Shown here piece after piece: positions 44,288 through 53,556 of a stretch of 64,000 bases of DNA. The stretch is from Candidatus Berkiella aquae (lineage in GTDB: Bacteria; Pseudomonadota; Gammaproteobacteria; Berkiellales; Berkiellaceae), in the NCBI RefSeq assembly GCF_001431295.2, contig NZ_LKAJ02000001.1:2294001-2358000 (forward strand), given 5' to 3'. Below the pieces are notes generated by a model. That model searched no databases and was not told the origin of the DNA. It was given only the letters and a program-made list of their open reading frames with translations. The position numbers were made by a program, and so were the translations under genes. How positions within the stretch are numbered: position 1 is the first letter of the stretch; every line of letters starts with the position of its first letter.

Positions 44288-45607
44288 TTATACGAAATCA
44301 TATCGCATTTGGATACCCACAATATTAGCAGAACTATCATAATCACCTGCTAATCTTGCTTGTGAAGCAAGTGTGAAAGGAGCACCAGATCGATTAGGAG
44401 CGCTTTCATCAATTGTCGCATCTTTGAAGAATAAGTGAGCATAGCCTACATCAAAGCGCCAGCATTTATTCAATGTATAAGCAGCACCGATTGCAACCCA
44501 AGTACGGTCTTCATCAGGAATACGCGCAGTTCGGGTTTGATCTTGTGTTGGTGTTTCATCAAATGCCAAGCCTGCTTTGAACGACCAACAGTTGTTCAAA
44601 GTATAAATACCACCTAACGCAAAACGCCAAGTATCTTTGAACTGTTCAATCGTTGTGGTGTCAAGACCCGTTGCTGAACCCGGTGTAAAGCGTAAGCTTA
44701 ACGCATCAAACCGACTCCAGTTTGTCCAAGCAACATCAGCAGTTAACGCGATTTTCTCGTTCAACTCATGATAGCCACTTACGGTGATTGATTCTGGTAA
44801 AACGACTCGTGCTGAGACTTCTTGTAAAGTCATTGTTGCACCAGCAAAAGGTGTTCCCGGAACGAATGGGGGAAGGATTTCGCTAGGGCCGTCAGCATGT
44901 ACGTTAATTTTAGAGCGGTAGTTTAAACCAACGCGCGTTGTATCACGCCATTCGTATAAAATACCTGCGTGCCAACCATAACCCCAACCTTGAGCATTGT
45001 TCTTTTGGAAGCCGTCAGCAACGGGATTACCGGTACCAACACGAGCTTCTAATTTTGCTTTAACCCAGGTAGCATCAGGGCCTGCACCGATCGAAATACA
45101 GCGCCATGGCTGATAAGAAATACTTGGGCTGAAGTTTAAGGTTATTACTTCTGACTTGGTTGCCATGTAACGAGCAATGCCATCACGATCATAGTCAGAT
45201 TTTAAGCCAAAAGGTGATGTCACGCTGAAGCCAAACACCCAATTATCGTCGATACGCGCTCCTAGATGGAAGTTAGGAACTGGTACAACAGTGCCTGGAT
45301 CGTCAGATTGACTGCCAGGTACGGGTGTTGCTGGTAATAAAGAAACGTTGGAGCTTCTAGCATCGAAATCAAAGTCACCTTGAATGACATTCACACCCAA
45401 AACGACTTGATTTTTTTCAATGCGAGATAATGCTGCCGCGTTATAAAAGTTTGTGCTCACATCTTCGCCTAAAGCAGCGGTACCACTATAGGCAAGGCCT
45501 AAGTTGGTAACGTTGTTTTCTAAAAGCGCGAAGCCTGACGCAAACACTTGGCTTGATAAACAGCACAGTACCAAGCTTGAAGTGATATTTTTAATTGTTG
45601 ATTTCAT
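44288..45607 (-). CDS. FadL-type outer membrane fatty acid transport protein
   Basis: A 439-residue outer-membrane beta-barrel of the FadL/TodX family, importing long-chain fatty acids or other hydrophobic compounds. The ATG at 45607 gives a signal peptide (MKSTIKNITSSLVLCCLSSQVFA) directly followed by SGFALLENNVTNLGLAYSGTAA, the N-terminal hatch region where FadL has SGFQLxE..xxxxGxAxAG. NFYNAAALSRI matches the NPAAL motif position. The barrel strands (e.g. GWGYGWHAGILYEWRDTTRVGLNYRS broken across strands, and KCWRFDVGYAHLFF) end in an aromatic C-terminus (YDFV). It neighbours a TetR gene and lies 1 kb from the beta-oxidation operon. Confidence 0.9.
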   Translation of the reverse strand: MKSTIKNITSSLVLCCLSSQVFASGFALLENNVTNLGLAYSGTAALGEDVSTNFYNAAALSRIEKNQVVLGVNVIQGDFDFDARSSNVSLLPATPVPGSQSDDPGTVVPVPNFHLGARIDDNWVFGFSVTSPFGLKSDYDRDGIARYMATKSEVITLNFSPSISYQPWRCISIGAGPDATWVKAKLEARVGTGNPVADGFQKNNAQGWGYGWHAGILYEWRDTTRVGLNYRSKINVHADGPSEILPPFVPGTPFAGATMTLQEVSARVVLPESITVSGYHELNEKIALTADVAWTNWSRFDALSLRFTPGSATGLDTTTIEQFKDTWRFALGGIYTLNNCWSFKAGLAFDETPTQDQTRTARIPDEDRTWVAIGAAYTLNKCWRFDVGYAHLFFKDATIDESAPNRSGAPFTLASQARLAGDYDSSANIVGIQMRYDFV

Positions 45608-45771
45608 GGTTGAAGGATCCCAGTTCCTGGCCACTTTATTTACTCCCTTAACTAAAAGAAAAGCGCTAAGCTATTAGCCCAATACATTAGTGTACAATGG
45701 TTTTGATAATCAACTCATGCACCATGGCTCTGGTTCATACTTTACCGAGATACCTGCCACATGTGAATGCC

Positions 45772-46350
45772 CTACGTTAAATTAAATAAATCTTTTCGAA
45801 ATTTTTTACTAGGTGGTTGACGCCCCATCCAGGATTTCAAAACCAAGTTATAAATCTCAGTATCTTTAATCACAACATTAACGGTACCACGAAGGATAAT
45901 CCGCATTCCAACTTTAGGAATGTAATCCAGTATCACGATATCTCCTTCACGTAAAGGGCGATCAAAAATTTTAAGAAGCTGACTAATGTTAATTTGCTCG
46001 CGCTGCACCATTTGTGGTGAGTTGTTTTCCTCAATGGCAGATTCTAACTGCTCACGAAAATGATCGTTGCTTCGCAAAAAATAAAACACCATCCGCTTAG
46101 GCCCCATATCGGCTAAAGCGGCTTTAGCATCTAAAACGGTATTTTGTGAATAAAAGGCACCGATGTAGTCATCTTCAAAAAAATGTTTACTAAGCGCCAC
46201 GCCTCGCAACGTTAATGTTTCATTCGACTCTTCCATGACGACAGTCAATGGAATAGAACGCCCATAGAATTCCTTGTTTTCAGCAAAGCTGATTGCAGGT
46301 AGGCAACATAACAAAACAAATACAATAAATCGTTTTAATAAATAATGCAT
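45772..46350 (-). CDS. Chalcone-isomerase-like periplasmic protein
   Basis: A 192-residue protein with signal peptide (LLKRFIVFVLLCCLPAISFA) and a chalcone-isomerase-like domain: TLTLRGVALSKHFFEDDYIGAFYSQ near the start, KRMVFYFLRS, a central amphipathic helix, and the closing LVLKSWMGRQPPSKKFRKDL, matching the family W.G..P.S..F motif. Bacterial members are not known isomerases; related folds bind fatty acids, which suits the FadL and beta-oxidation neighbours, though that is inference. The gene is separated from the fad operon by an ERIC-like element. Confidence 0.8.
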   Translation of the reverse strand: MHYLLKRFIVFVLLCCLPAISFAENKEFYGRSIPLTVVMEESNETLTLRGVALSKHFFEDDYIGAFYSQNTVLDAKAALADMGPKRMVFYFLRSNDHFREQLESAIEENNSPQMVQREQINISQLLKIFDRPLREGDIVILDYIPKVGMRIILRGTVNVVIKDTEIYNLVLKSWMGRQPPSKKFRKDLFNLT

Positions 46351-46475
46351 GTAACACCGGAAGATTAACTTAGCGTGCTGCTAATGCTACGCGAAGAGGG
46401 GGAGCAAAGCCATTACACGACAGGGAAGATTAGAGTGTATAAAGTTAGTTGAAAGCAAAGGGGGAAGTAAGTGCA

Positions 46476-46598
46476 TACTCGAACCAGTTTGCTTTCAGGC
46501 TAGGCGCCGAGCTCTAGAATAAAAGGAGTGTATGCAAAATACATGACTTTTGTTCGAGAGTGACGGCAACAACGCATCAAAGCAAACTGGAAAGAGTA
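46476..46598. repeat. ERIC-like intergenic repeat, copy 1
   Basis: A 123-bp element bounded by TACTC/GAGTA and a perfect 12-bp inverted repeat CCAGTTTGCTTT (46484-46495) with its complement at 46579-46590. The centre holds AGGAG, a hairpin TGTAT/ATACA (46529-46533, 46539-46543) and TGACT, the order found in enterobacterial ERIC (IRU) sequences. It ends immediately after the stop codon of the downstream-most thiolase. The second copy is at 57580-57699. Confidence 0.7.
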
Positions 46599-47795
46599 TT
46601 AAAGGATCTCGAATATGCCAGCGGCACCCATCCCAGTCCCTATACACATGGTGACCATGCCATAGCGTATGCCTTTTGCTTTGGCGCCATAAATTAATTT
46701 AGTGCTTAAAATAGCACCGGTGGCGCCTAAGGGATGACCTAAGGCAATAGCTCCCCCTTGCGGGTTTACTTTGTCGATAGGCAAATTCAGTGTTTTGATA
46801 ACGGCTAAGCTTTGTGCGGCAAAGGCTTCGTTGAGTTCAAACCAACTGATATCGGATAAATTGAGATTGGTTTGCTTTAATACTTTAGGTATCGCTTCGA
46901 TAGGACCAATACCCATATATTCAGGTTCGACCCCTGCCGTTGAAAACCCACAAAAACGAGCCAAAGGTTTTAAATGATATTGTGAAACCATGCGCTCACT
47001 GACAACCATCAAGGCAGCAGCACCATCACTCATTTGTGAGCTATTACCCGCCGTCACAGAGCCATTCATTGCAAATGCTGGACGCAATTTTGCCAGCGCT
47101 TCTAATGTTGTGTCTGCTCGAGGACCTTGATCTTGTGTGATGACTTTTCGTTCAGTCACAATTTCAAAATGATTTAGGTTGGGTAGTGCTTGAGTAACGG
47201 TAGTGGGAACAATTTGCTCAGCAAAAGCATTTTCTTGTTGCGCTTTTAATGCTTTTTGATGGCTGTTGAAGGCAAATTCATCTTGCGCTTCTCTTGATAT
47301 TTGCCATTTTTTAGCGACTTTTTCTGCGGTAATTCCCATTCCATAAGCAATACCTTGGTGTTCTTTTTCTTCAACATAACGCGGATTAGCAGAAAAAGAA
47401 TAGCCGCCTAAAGGCACGGCACTCATCGATTCTACACCGCCAGCAATAACCACATCAGCCATACCCAGCATAATCGTATTGGCAGCAGTACTAATCGTTT
47501 GCAATCCAGAGGAGCAAAATCGATTGACGGTTTGTGCAGGCGTATTAATAGGCAAACCTGCCAATAAAGTTGCAATTCTTGCAACATTCATCCCCTGCTC
47601 AGCTTCAGGCATTGCACAACCAATCACCACATCATCAATGAGTTCTTTGTGAAGTTCAGGCACTCTTGCATAGGTTGCCTTGAGCACCTCACTTAACAAA
47701 TCATCGGGACGTGTCTTGGCAAATTGTCCTTTTGCTTTGCCAACCGCAGTACGTGTGGCAGCGACGATATAAGCATCTTGAATTTGACGGCTCAT
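46599..47795 (-). CDS. Acetyl-CoA acyltransferase (thiolase), last gene of fad operon
   Basis: A 398-residue thiolase II-fold enzyme cleaving 3-ketoacyl-CoA. Active-site motifs: nucleophilic Cys in [11 protein letters not shown], His in [15 protein letters not shown], second Cys in [28 protein letters not shown] and [11 protein letters not shown] are typical of FadA-type degradative thiolases. AAGGAA precedes the ATG at 47795, 11 bp after the FadN-type gene. This is the second thiolase in the operon; the other is at 52249. Pairing with the FadN-type enzyme recalls the FadN-FadA-FadE arrangement of Bacillus. Confidence 0.93.
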   Translation of the reverse strand: MSRQIQDAYIVAATRTAVGKAKGQFAKTRPDDLLSEVLKATYARVPELHKELIDDVVIGCAMPEAEQGMNVARIATLLAGLPINTPAQTVNRFCSSGLQTISTAANTIMLGMADVVIAGGVESMSAVPLGGYSFSANPRYVEEKEHQGIAYGMGITAEKVAKKWQISREAQDEFAFNSHQKALKAQQENAFAEQIVPTTVTQALPNLNHFEIVTERKVITQDQGPRADTTLEALAKLRPAFAMNGSVTAGNSSQMSDGAAALMVVSERMVSQYHLKPLARFCGFSTAGVEPEYMGIGPIEAIPKVLKQTNLNLSDISWFELNEAFAAQSLAVIKTLNLPIDKVNPQGGAIALGHPLGATGAILSTKLIYGAKAKGIRYGMVTMCIGTGMGAAGIFEIL

Positions 47796-47806
47796 TGCTA
47801 TTCCTT

Positions 47807-50185
47807 CTAGTTTCGCAGAGGTTTCCCATTTTCGAGCATATATTTGATCCGATCGATGGTCTTAGCCGTTTGTGCTAATTCCATAATGGCATTCAATTCA
47901 AGTCTTAACAGCCATTTTTCATCTACCATTGAAAAGGCATCGACCTTCCCACCACAGATCACTTCTGCTATCTTGGAACCAATTAAGAAATCATGTTCAC
48001 TAATAAATTCACCTTCTCGCATATTGATGAGCCATGTCATCAAATTAGCAATGCCGGGCTTTCCTAGCACAGGGAATAAATAAGGCAGCGGTGCATGATA
48101 ACCACTATCAGCTAATGCTTGTGCTTGTTTTTTCGCGACAAACAATAATTCTTCATTATTCATCACAACATTATCAGTGGTTTGTAAATAGTTAAGCTTC
48201 TTTGCATCTAAACCACTGGTTGAGACTTTCGCCATCGCTATTTGTTCAAAATAGACTTTTAATTGATTAAAGTGGCCACCTGGTAATGTGCACTTTGCAG
48301 CCCGCATGGCTAACTCTTTGGTCCCACCACCTGCTGGTAGGATCCCCACACCAACTTCAACTAAACCAATGTAAGTTTCAAATGCAGCAACAATTTTGGA
48401 GGTATGCATGGAGAGTTCACAAGCCCCTCCTAACGTCATTCCACGGATTGCAGCGACGGTTGGAATAGCTGCATAACGCAATTTAAGAGCAGTTTCGTGA
48501 AATGCGGTCACTGTCTTTTCGACTTTATCACTACTTTTGGTTTGCAAGGCTTCATTGACGATTTTCAGATTTGCACCAAAACTAAAATCGGCCCCATCAC
48601 GCTGCCACAACACTAAAGCATCAAAATCTTTTTCTGCCCTAGCAATCGCTTCTTGAATGCCTGCCAAAACATCAACACAGATAGTATGTTTTTTGGTTTT
48701 AAAACTCACAATGGCAATATTGTCGTTCTGTGTCCACATGCGAATGGCATCGGTTTCAAAAACTGTTTTGCCTTCATCAGCGGTTTCCGTTAAAACCAAC
48801 TCAGGGAAGAGTTGTCTTTGATAAACAGGTAATCCTTCTCTGGGCAAATAGACATCTTTAGCGGGAGCATAAGCTTTACCTTGTAGATAAGCCCCATTAA
48901 AATCTAATTCAGTTGCCCAGGCTGGTAATGGCTGTTTACTTAACGCTTTACCTGCTGTAATGTCTTGCGAAATTAATTTTGCGATTTTATGCCAATCACC
49001 TGATTGCCAAGTTTCAAACAAACCTTGCTGCCAGCCATATCCCCAGCGCATACACAAATCAAGATCGCGCGTGGTTTGTGCAATAGCTTCAAGATGATAG
49101 GCACTATAATGAAAGTGATCACGAAAGATCCGCCAAATAAATTGCGCTTGCGGGTGTTCAGACTTATGTAATGCAGCAAAGCGTTCTACAGGATTTTTTA
49201 AAGTCAAAATAGCTAAGATTTGTGGATCAATGGTGCTATCAGCTGCTCGGTAATTTCCTTCATGAAAATCATAAACAACAATACCGGTTTTTTCTTTTTT
49301 ATAGATCCCAGCTTGCGCCTTTTGCCCTAAAGCACCTCGTTCAATTAATTGCAAAATCCAATCAGGCAATTGAAATAGATGATTCCAAGGATCATCCGTT
49401 AAATGTTGTTTTAAGGTTTGTACCACATGATTCATGGTATCTAGACCAACAACATCCATGGTACGAAATGTTGCACTTTTGGGACGACCAATTAGTGGTC
49501 CTGTTAAACCATCCACTTTATCAGGGGACAATTTTAATTCGCGGCTGTGGTGAAGTGCTGCCAACATGCCAAACACACCAATACGATTGGCAATAAAATT
49601 AGGGGTATCTTTTGCGTAAACGACCCCCTTTCCTAAATAAGTGACCAAGAAAGTTTCTAGTTCACTTAACAACGTTTCATCAGTCTTTTCGTGCGGAATG
49701 AGTTCAACCAACTTCATATAACGAGGTGGATTGAAAAAATGAATACCACAAAAACGAGGTTTGAGCTCGTGGGGTAATTGTTCTGCTAATTCTTGAATAC
49801 TCAAGCCTGAAGTATTACTGGCAAAGATAGCATTTTTGGCAAGATGAGGACTGATTGTCTGATATAGCCTTTGTTTATAGTCTAATCTTTCAGCAATTGC
49901 TTCTATCACCAAATCGCAACTACCCAATAACGCTAGATCACTATCGTAATTGGCGGGTGTAATCAGTGCTTGCATCCCACTCGTTGCCAAGGGATCGGGT
50001 TTCAGCTTCGTTAATGACTGCAATGCAGAATTGATAATCGCATTTTTATTACCACTTTGAGCAGGTAAATCATAAAGAATTGTTGGTATTCCTGCACTTG
50101 TTAAATGGGCAGCTATTTGCGCTCCCATGACACCTGCACCCAATACCGCAGCTTTTCGAATAATCAATCTAGATTCATTGACCAC
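47807..50185 (-). CDS. Bifunctional 3-hydroxyacyl-CoA dehydrogenase / enoyl-CoA hydratase, FadN type
   Basis: A 792-residue protein with the domain order dehydrogenase then hydratase. N-terminal Rossmann motif AAVLGAGVMGAQIAAHL, catalytic His in GIHFFNPPRYMKLVELIP, a C-terminal 3HCDH half, then a crotonase domain (about 500-690) with oxyanion segments FSFGANLK and RGMTLGGACELSMH, and VGVGILPAGGGTKELAMR. This order is opposite to FadB/FadJ and matches FadN. The GTG at 50185 is chosen because GAAGGAGC lies 7 bases upstream; a longer frame to 50278 would overlap the preceding gene by over 100 bp. With this start the overlap is 11 bp. Confidence 0.92.
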   Translation of the reverse strand: MVNESRLIIRKAAVLGAGVMGAQIAAHLTSAGIPTILYDLPAQSGNKNAIINSALQSLTKLKPDPLATSGMQALITPANYDSDLALLGSCDLVIEAIAERLDYKQRLYQTISPHLAKNAIFASNTSGLSIQELAEQLPHELKPRFCGIHFFNPPRYMKLVELIPHEKTDETLLSELETFLVTYLGKGVVYAKDTPNFIANRIGVFGMLAALHHSRELKLSPDKVDGLTGPLIGRPKSATFRTMDVVGLDTMNHVVQTLKQHLTDDPWNHLFQLPDWILQLIERGALGQKAQAGIYKKEKTGIVVYDFHEGNYRAADSTIDPQILAILTLKNPVERFAALHKSEHPQAQFIWRIFRDHFHYSAYHLEAIAQTTRDLDLCMRWGYGWQQGLFETWQSGDWHKIAKLISQDITAGKALSKQPLPAWATELDFNGAYLQGKAYAPAKDVYLPREGLPVYQRQLFPELVLTETADEGKTVFETDAIRMWTQNDNIAIVSFKTKKHTICVDVLAGIQEAIARAEKDFDALVLWQRDGADFSFGANLKIVNEALQTKSSDKVEKTVTAFHETALKLRYAAIPTVAAIRGMTLGGACELSMHTSKIVAAFETYIGLVEVGVGILPAGGGTKELAMRAAKCTLPGGHFNQLKVYFEQIAMAKVSTSGLDAKKLNYLQTTDNVVMNNEELLFVAKKQAQALADSGYHAPLPYLFPVLGKPGIANLMTWLINMREGEFISEHDFLIGSKIAEVICGGKVDAFSMVDEKWLLRLELNAIMELAQTAKTIDRIKYMLENGKPLRN

Positions 50186-52247
50186 TGGAAGCTCCTTCTT
50201 GCAATTTACCTGAAGCCCATCCTTGATCAGGTGTAAAACGGTCACCATATCGTGTTTTGAATGTTTGTAATAAATCAATCACATTCTCATTTCCTTGTGC
50301 TTGGGAATGAATATAATGAATGGGGCCGCCTCTAAAAGGAGGAAAACCGATTCCAAAAATGCAACCTGCATCTAATAGATCAGCATTTTCAACAATGCCT
50401 TCACGTAAGCAAGCAACGGATTCGTTGAGTAACCGTAATATTAATCGATTGCTAATGTCTTCAGAAACGGTTGCCGTTGTTTTAGGCTTAACCACTTTAC
50501 CATTTTTATAGGTATAAAAACCTTTACCGGTTTTACGTCCTAATTCACCCCGCGCTACATATTCTTGAAGCTTAGCTGGTACTTTAGCGCCTAATACACC
50601 CGAAAGTTCTTGGATTGCAGCTAAGCAAATATCTAAACCAACCGTATCAGCTAGTTCAATTGGCCCCATTGGCATACCATAATCAACTGCTGCCTTATCA
50701 ATCGCAGGGCCTGAAATACCTTCTTCTAATAAAGTCACTGCTTCTAGCATATAAGGCATTAAAATACGATTAACTAAAAAGCCAGGTGAGCTTTTTACAG
50801 GTAACGGTAATTTATCAATCTTTTTGACAAATGCCATTGCTTTATCAATGAATTGTTTGTGAGTATTAGGAGCATGCACTACTTCAACTAGCGGCATTTT
50901 AGCAACGGGATTAAAGAAATGAATGCCAACTAAACGATTAGGATCTTTTAAAACACTCCCAATTTCTTCTAAAGGAATCGTTGAAGTATTGGTTGCTAAA
51001 ATCGCATCGGGTTTCGCTTGCTTCTCTAATTCACTAAACAAGCCTTGTTTTGCAGTGAGTTTTTCAGTAATTGCTTCGATGATAACATCAGCATGGGGGA
51101 TCCCATAACCTTTGGGATCAGGTTGTAATCTGTCCATCATCGCTTCAATTAAATATTTCTCTTTTAATTGTTTCGTGGCTAATTCATTGGCTCGTTTTAT
51201 TGCATTGCCAATCAATTTGGGCGCTTGATCTTGTAAAGTGACCGTCATCCCCCGCAAAGCACACCAAGCAGCAATATCGCCTCCCATAACCCCAGCACCT
51301 ATCACATGGACATGTTTAGGCTTGAAATCAGATGCTTTAGCAAGATTCTTTAATTGATCTTGTAAGAAGAATACTCTCACCAAATTACGAGCGGTATCAG
51401 AGACTAATAGTTTTCCAATGGAAATGGCTTCTTGTTCCATTGCCACTTTATGCTTAGTATCATACTTAACCCAATTATCAACCACACGATAAGGCGAAGG
51501 ATAATGTTTTTCGCTAATTTTCTGATCTAATTGTCTCTTAAATACTTTTCCTAAGGCTAAACGTGCAGGCAGTGTTTCAAGCAATTGATTGGTAGAAAAA
51601 GAACTTTTACGACGTTCTTTGCGATTTGCGTACTCTCTTGCTGCTTTTTCTATAACACGTTTAGGTAATGCTTCATCAACCACACCCAATTTCTTGGCCG
51701 TTTTCGCTGATAAATTACGTCCCGTTAAAATGATATCCATCGCTTTTAAAGGACCCACCAGCGCTGGCAAACGAACTGTTCCACCCCATCCTGGATGTAT
51801 TCCTAATTTAACTTCAGGTAAGCCAAGCTTCGTTTTGGTGGAATCTTCTGCTAAACGATAGCGACAGGCTAAAGCTAATTCTAAGCCACCCCCCAAGCAA
51901 AATCCTTCAATGACTGCTATTGTGGTGATAGGTAAAGCAGCCAATTTATCAAATACTGCTTGGCCTTGGCGAATCAAGGCAGTTGCTTCTTCTGCTGTTT
52001 TTAAGGTTTTAAATTGCGAAATATCTGCCCCAACAATAAAACCCGTTTTCTTTGCGGAACGAATAATCACGGCTTTTGCAGAGGTATTAGCAAGATTATT
52101 CAAAATATCATCTAATTCACGAATGGTTGCTTCATTCAAGCTATTCGTGCTGCTATCTTTTCTATCAAATAATAACCAAAGAATATTGTCTTCATCTTGT
52201 GTTAAAGACCAATGCTCGTATTTTTTTAACCCTTGATCATTTGTCAT
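50175..52247 (-). CDS. Bifunctional enoyl-CoA hydratase / 3-hydroxyacyl-CoA dehydrogenase, FadJ/FadB type
   Basis: A 690-residue multifunctional beta-oxidation enzyme. The N-terminal crotonase domain has ADISQFKTL, EGFCLGGGLELALACRYRLA and GLPEVKLGIHPGWGGTVRLP; the dehydrogenase half has VIGAGVMGGDIAAWCALRG, GIHFFNPVAKMPLVEVV and GFLVNRILMPYMLEA, and the 3HCDH C-terminal domain ends with GCIFGIGFPPFRGGP. The ATG at 52247 (MTNDQGLKK) lies 1 bp after the thiolase stop. FadJ pairs with FadI-type thiolases, consistent with the upstream neighbour. Confidence 0.93.
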   Translation of the reverse strand: MTNDQGLKKYEHWSLTQDEDNILWLLFDRKDSSTNSLNEATIRELDDILNNLANTSAKAVIIRSAKKTGFIVGADISQFKTLKTAEEATALIRQGQAVFDKLAALPITTIAVIEGFCLGGGLELALACRYRLAEDSTKTKLGLPEVKLGIHPGWGGTVRLPALVGPLKAMDIILTGRNLSAKTAKKLGVVDEALPKRVIEKAAREYANRKERRKSSFSTNQLLETLPARLALGKVFKRQLDQKISEKHYPSPYRVVDNWVKYDTKHKVAMEQEAISIGKLLVSDTARNLVRVFFLQDQLKNLAKASDFKPKHVHVIGAGVMGGDIAAWCALRGMTVTLQDQAPKLIGNAIKRANELATKQLKEKYLIEAMMDRLQPDPKGYGIPHADVIIEAITEKLTAKQGLFSELEKQAKPDAILATNTSTIPLEEIGSVLKDPNRLVGIHFFNPVAKMPLVEVVHAPNTHKQFIDKAMAFVKKIDKLPLPVKSSPGFLVNRILMPYMLEAVTLLEEGISGPAIDKAAVDYGMPMGPIELADTVGLDICLAAIQELSGVLGAKVPAKLQEYVARGELGRKTGKGFYTYKNGKVVKPKTTATVSEDISNRLILRLLNESVACLREGIVENADLLDAGCIFGIGFPPFRGGPIHYIHSQAQGNENVIDLLQTFKTRYGDRFTPDQGWASGKLQEGASSGQ

Positions 52248-52248
52248 G

Positions 52249-53556
52249 TTATGCCCCAACACGCTCGAGTAAAATTGCCCCACCTTGCCCACCACCAATA
52301 CATAAGCTTGCTAAAGCTCGCTTGGTTTTATGTGTATTCAACATATTCGCTGAATGTAGCACCAATCTTGCTCCGCTCGCACCGACAGGATGGCCTATCG
52401 CAATGGCTCCCCCTTCTGGATTGAGTTTTGCCATGTCAATCGCCCCCATTGCACCTGAAAGACCGAGCGATTCTTTACAATATTTTTCATCTTGCCATGC
52501 TCTTTGGCAACCGATTACTTGGGCTGCAAAAGCTTCATTAATTTCCATATGATCAATGTCATTTAATCCCAAACCATTTCTTTGCAATATCGGTGTCATT
52601 GCATGAATTGGCCCAAGCCCCATAATGGTGGGATCAAGTCCTGCAAATTGGGTATCAACGATTTTTGCTAATACTGGCAAGTGATAACGATTAACGGCCT
52701 CTTCGCTTGCTAATATCACGAATGCAGCACCATCTGATATCTGCGAACTATTACCTGCGGTAATACTGCCATATTTATCAAACACTGATTTCAGCTTGGC
52801 TAATCTTTCAATGGTAGAATCCGTGCGAACCCCATCATCTTGCTCATATACAGTGCCATCCGTTGCATAAAGTGCCGAGATTTCTCCCAATAATCCTTCG
52901 GCTTGCGCAGCGATTGCTCGCTTGTGGCTTGTCATCGCATATTCATCCATTTGCGTTCTTGTGATGTCAAATAGATAAGCGACCTCTTCTGCGGTTTGTC
53001 CCATATTCATGTTAACAACGGGATCGGTTAAGCCCTTGAGCAAAGCAATCACAGGCACTAAATTTTGTGGGCGAAATTTTAAAAAACTTTGCAACTTCTG
53101 CCCTACGCTTTTGGCTTTACTTAAATGAGCAAGCCACAATACCATCGATTTATTATATAAAAGCGGGGCACGACTCATGGCTTCTGCACCCCCAGCTAAT
53201 ACCAATTGCGATCTGCCTAAAGCGATGCTTTTAATAGCGCTATCAATCGATTGCAATCCAGAAGCGCAATTACGTTGAACCGTAAAGGCACTCATTTTTT
53301 TCCCGCAACCGCTACGCAGGGCAATAATCCGAGCAATATTGGCTTCTTCTTCACTAGGGCCTGCACAGCCAACGATGACTTCATCAAAGGCATCGGGAGC
53401 AAAAGACTGCCTAGCTAATAGTGTCTTTGCTGCGCTCACCCCTAAATCAGCAGCTGAGAACGGGCCTGGCACGCCTTTCATTTTTAGAAATGGCGTGCGT
53501 GTACCGTCAACAACATAGACTACTTTTTCGTGATTTGTATTTTGTCTGTTTTGCAT
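52249..53556 (-). CDS. Acetyl-CoA acyltransferase, FadI type
   Basis: A 435-residue thiolase. Motifs: VVYVVDGTRTPFLKMKG, nucleophilic Cys in QRNCASGLQSID, ITAGNSSQISDGAA, MEINEAFAAQVI, His in GGAIAIGHPVGASGA, and the closing CIGGGQGGAILLERV. The extended length and LSKAKSVGQKLQSF insert favour the FadI side of the family. Its ATG at 53556 lies 37 bp inside the 3' end of fadE, so the two are translationally linked. Confidence 0.93.
   Translation of the reverse strand: MQNRQNTNHEKVVYVVDGTRTPFLKMKGVPGPFSAADLGVSAAKTLLARQSFAPDAFDEVIVGCAGPSEEEANIARIIALRSGCGKKMSAFTVQRNCASGLQSIDSAIKSIALGRSQLVLAGGAEAMSRAPLLYNKSMVLWLAHLSKAKSVGQKLQSFLKFRPQNLVPVIALLKGLTDPVVNMNMGQTAEEVAYLFDITRTQMDEYAMTSHKRAIAAQAEGLLGEISALYATDGTVYEQDDGVRTDSTIERLAKLKSVFDKYGSITAGNSSQISDGAAFVILASEEAVNRYHLPVLAKIVDTQFAGLDPTIMGLGPIHAMTPILQRNGLGLNDIDHMEINEAFAAQVIGCQRAWQDEKYCKESLGLSGAMGAIDMAKLNPEGGAIAIGHPVGASGARLVLHSANMLNTHKTKRALASLCIGGGQGGAILLERVGA

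Noticed and set aside
50186-50278. Longer N-terminus for the FadN-type enzyme
   Set aside because: Would overlap the preceding gene by more than 100 bp; the GTG at 50185 with AAGGAG fits the family start better.
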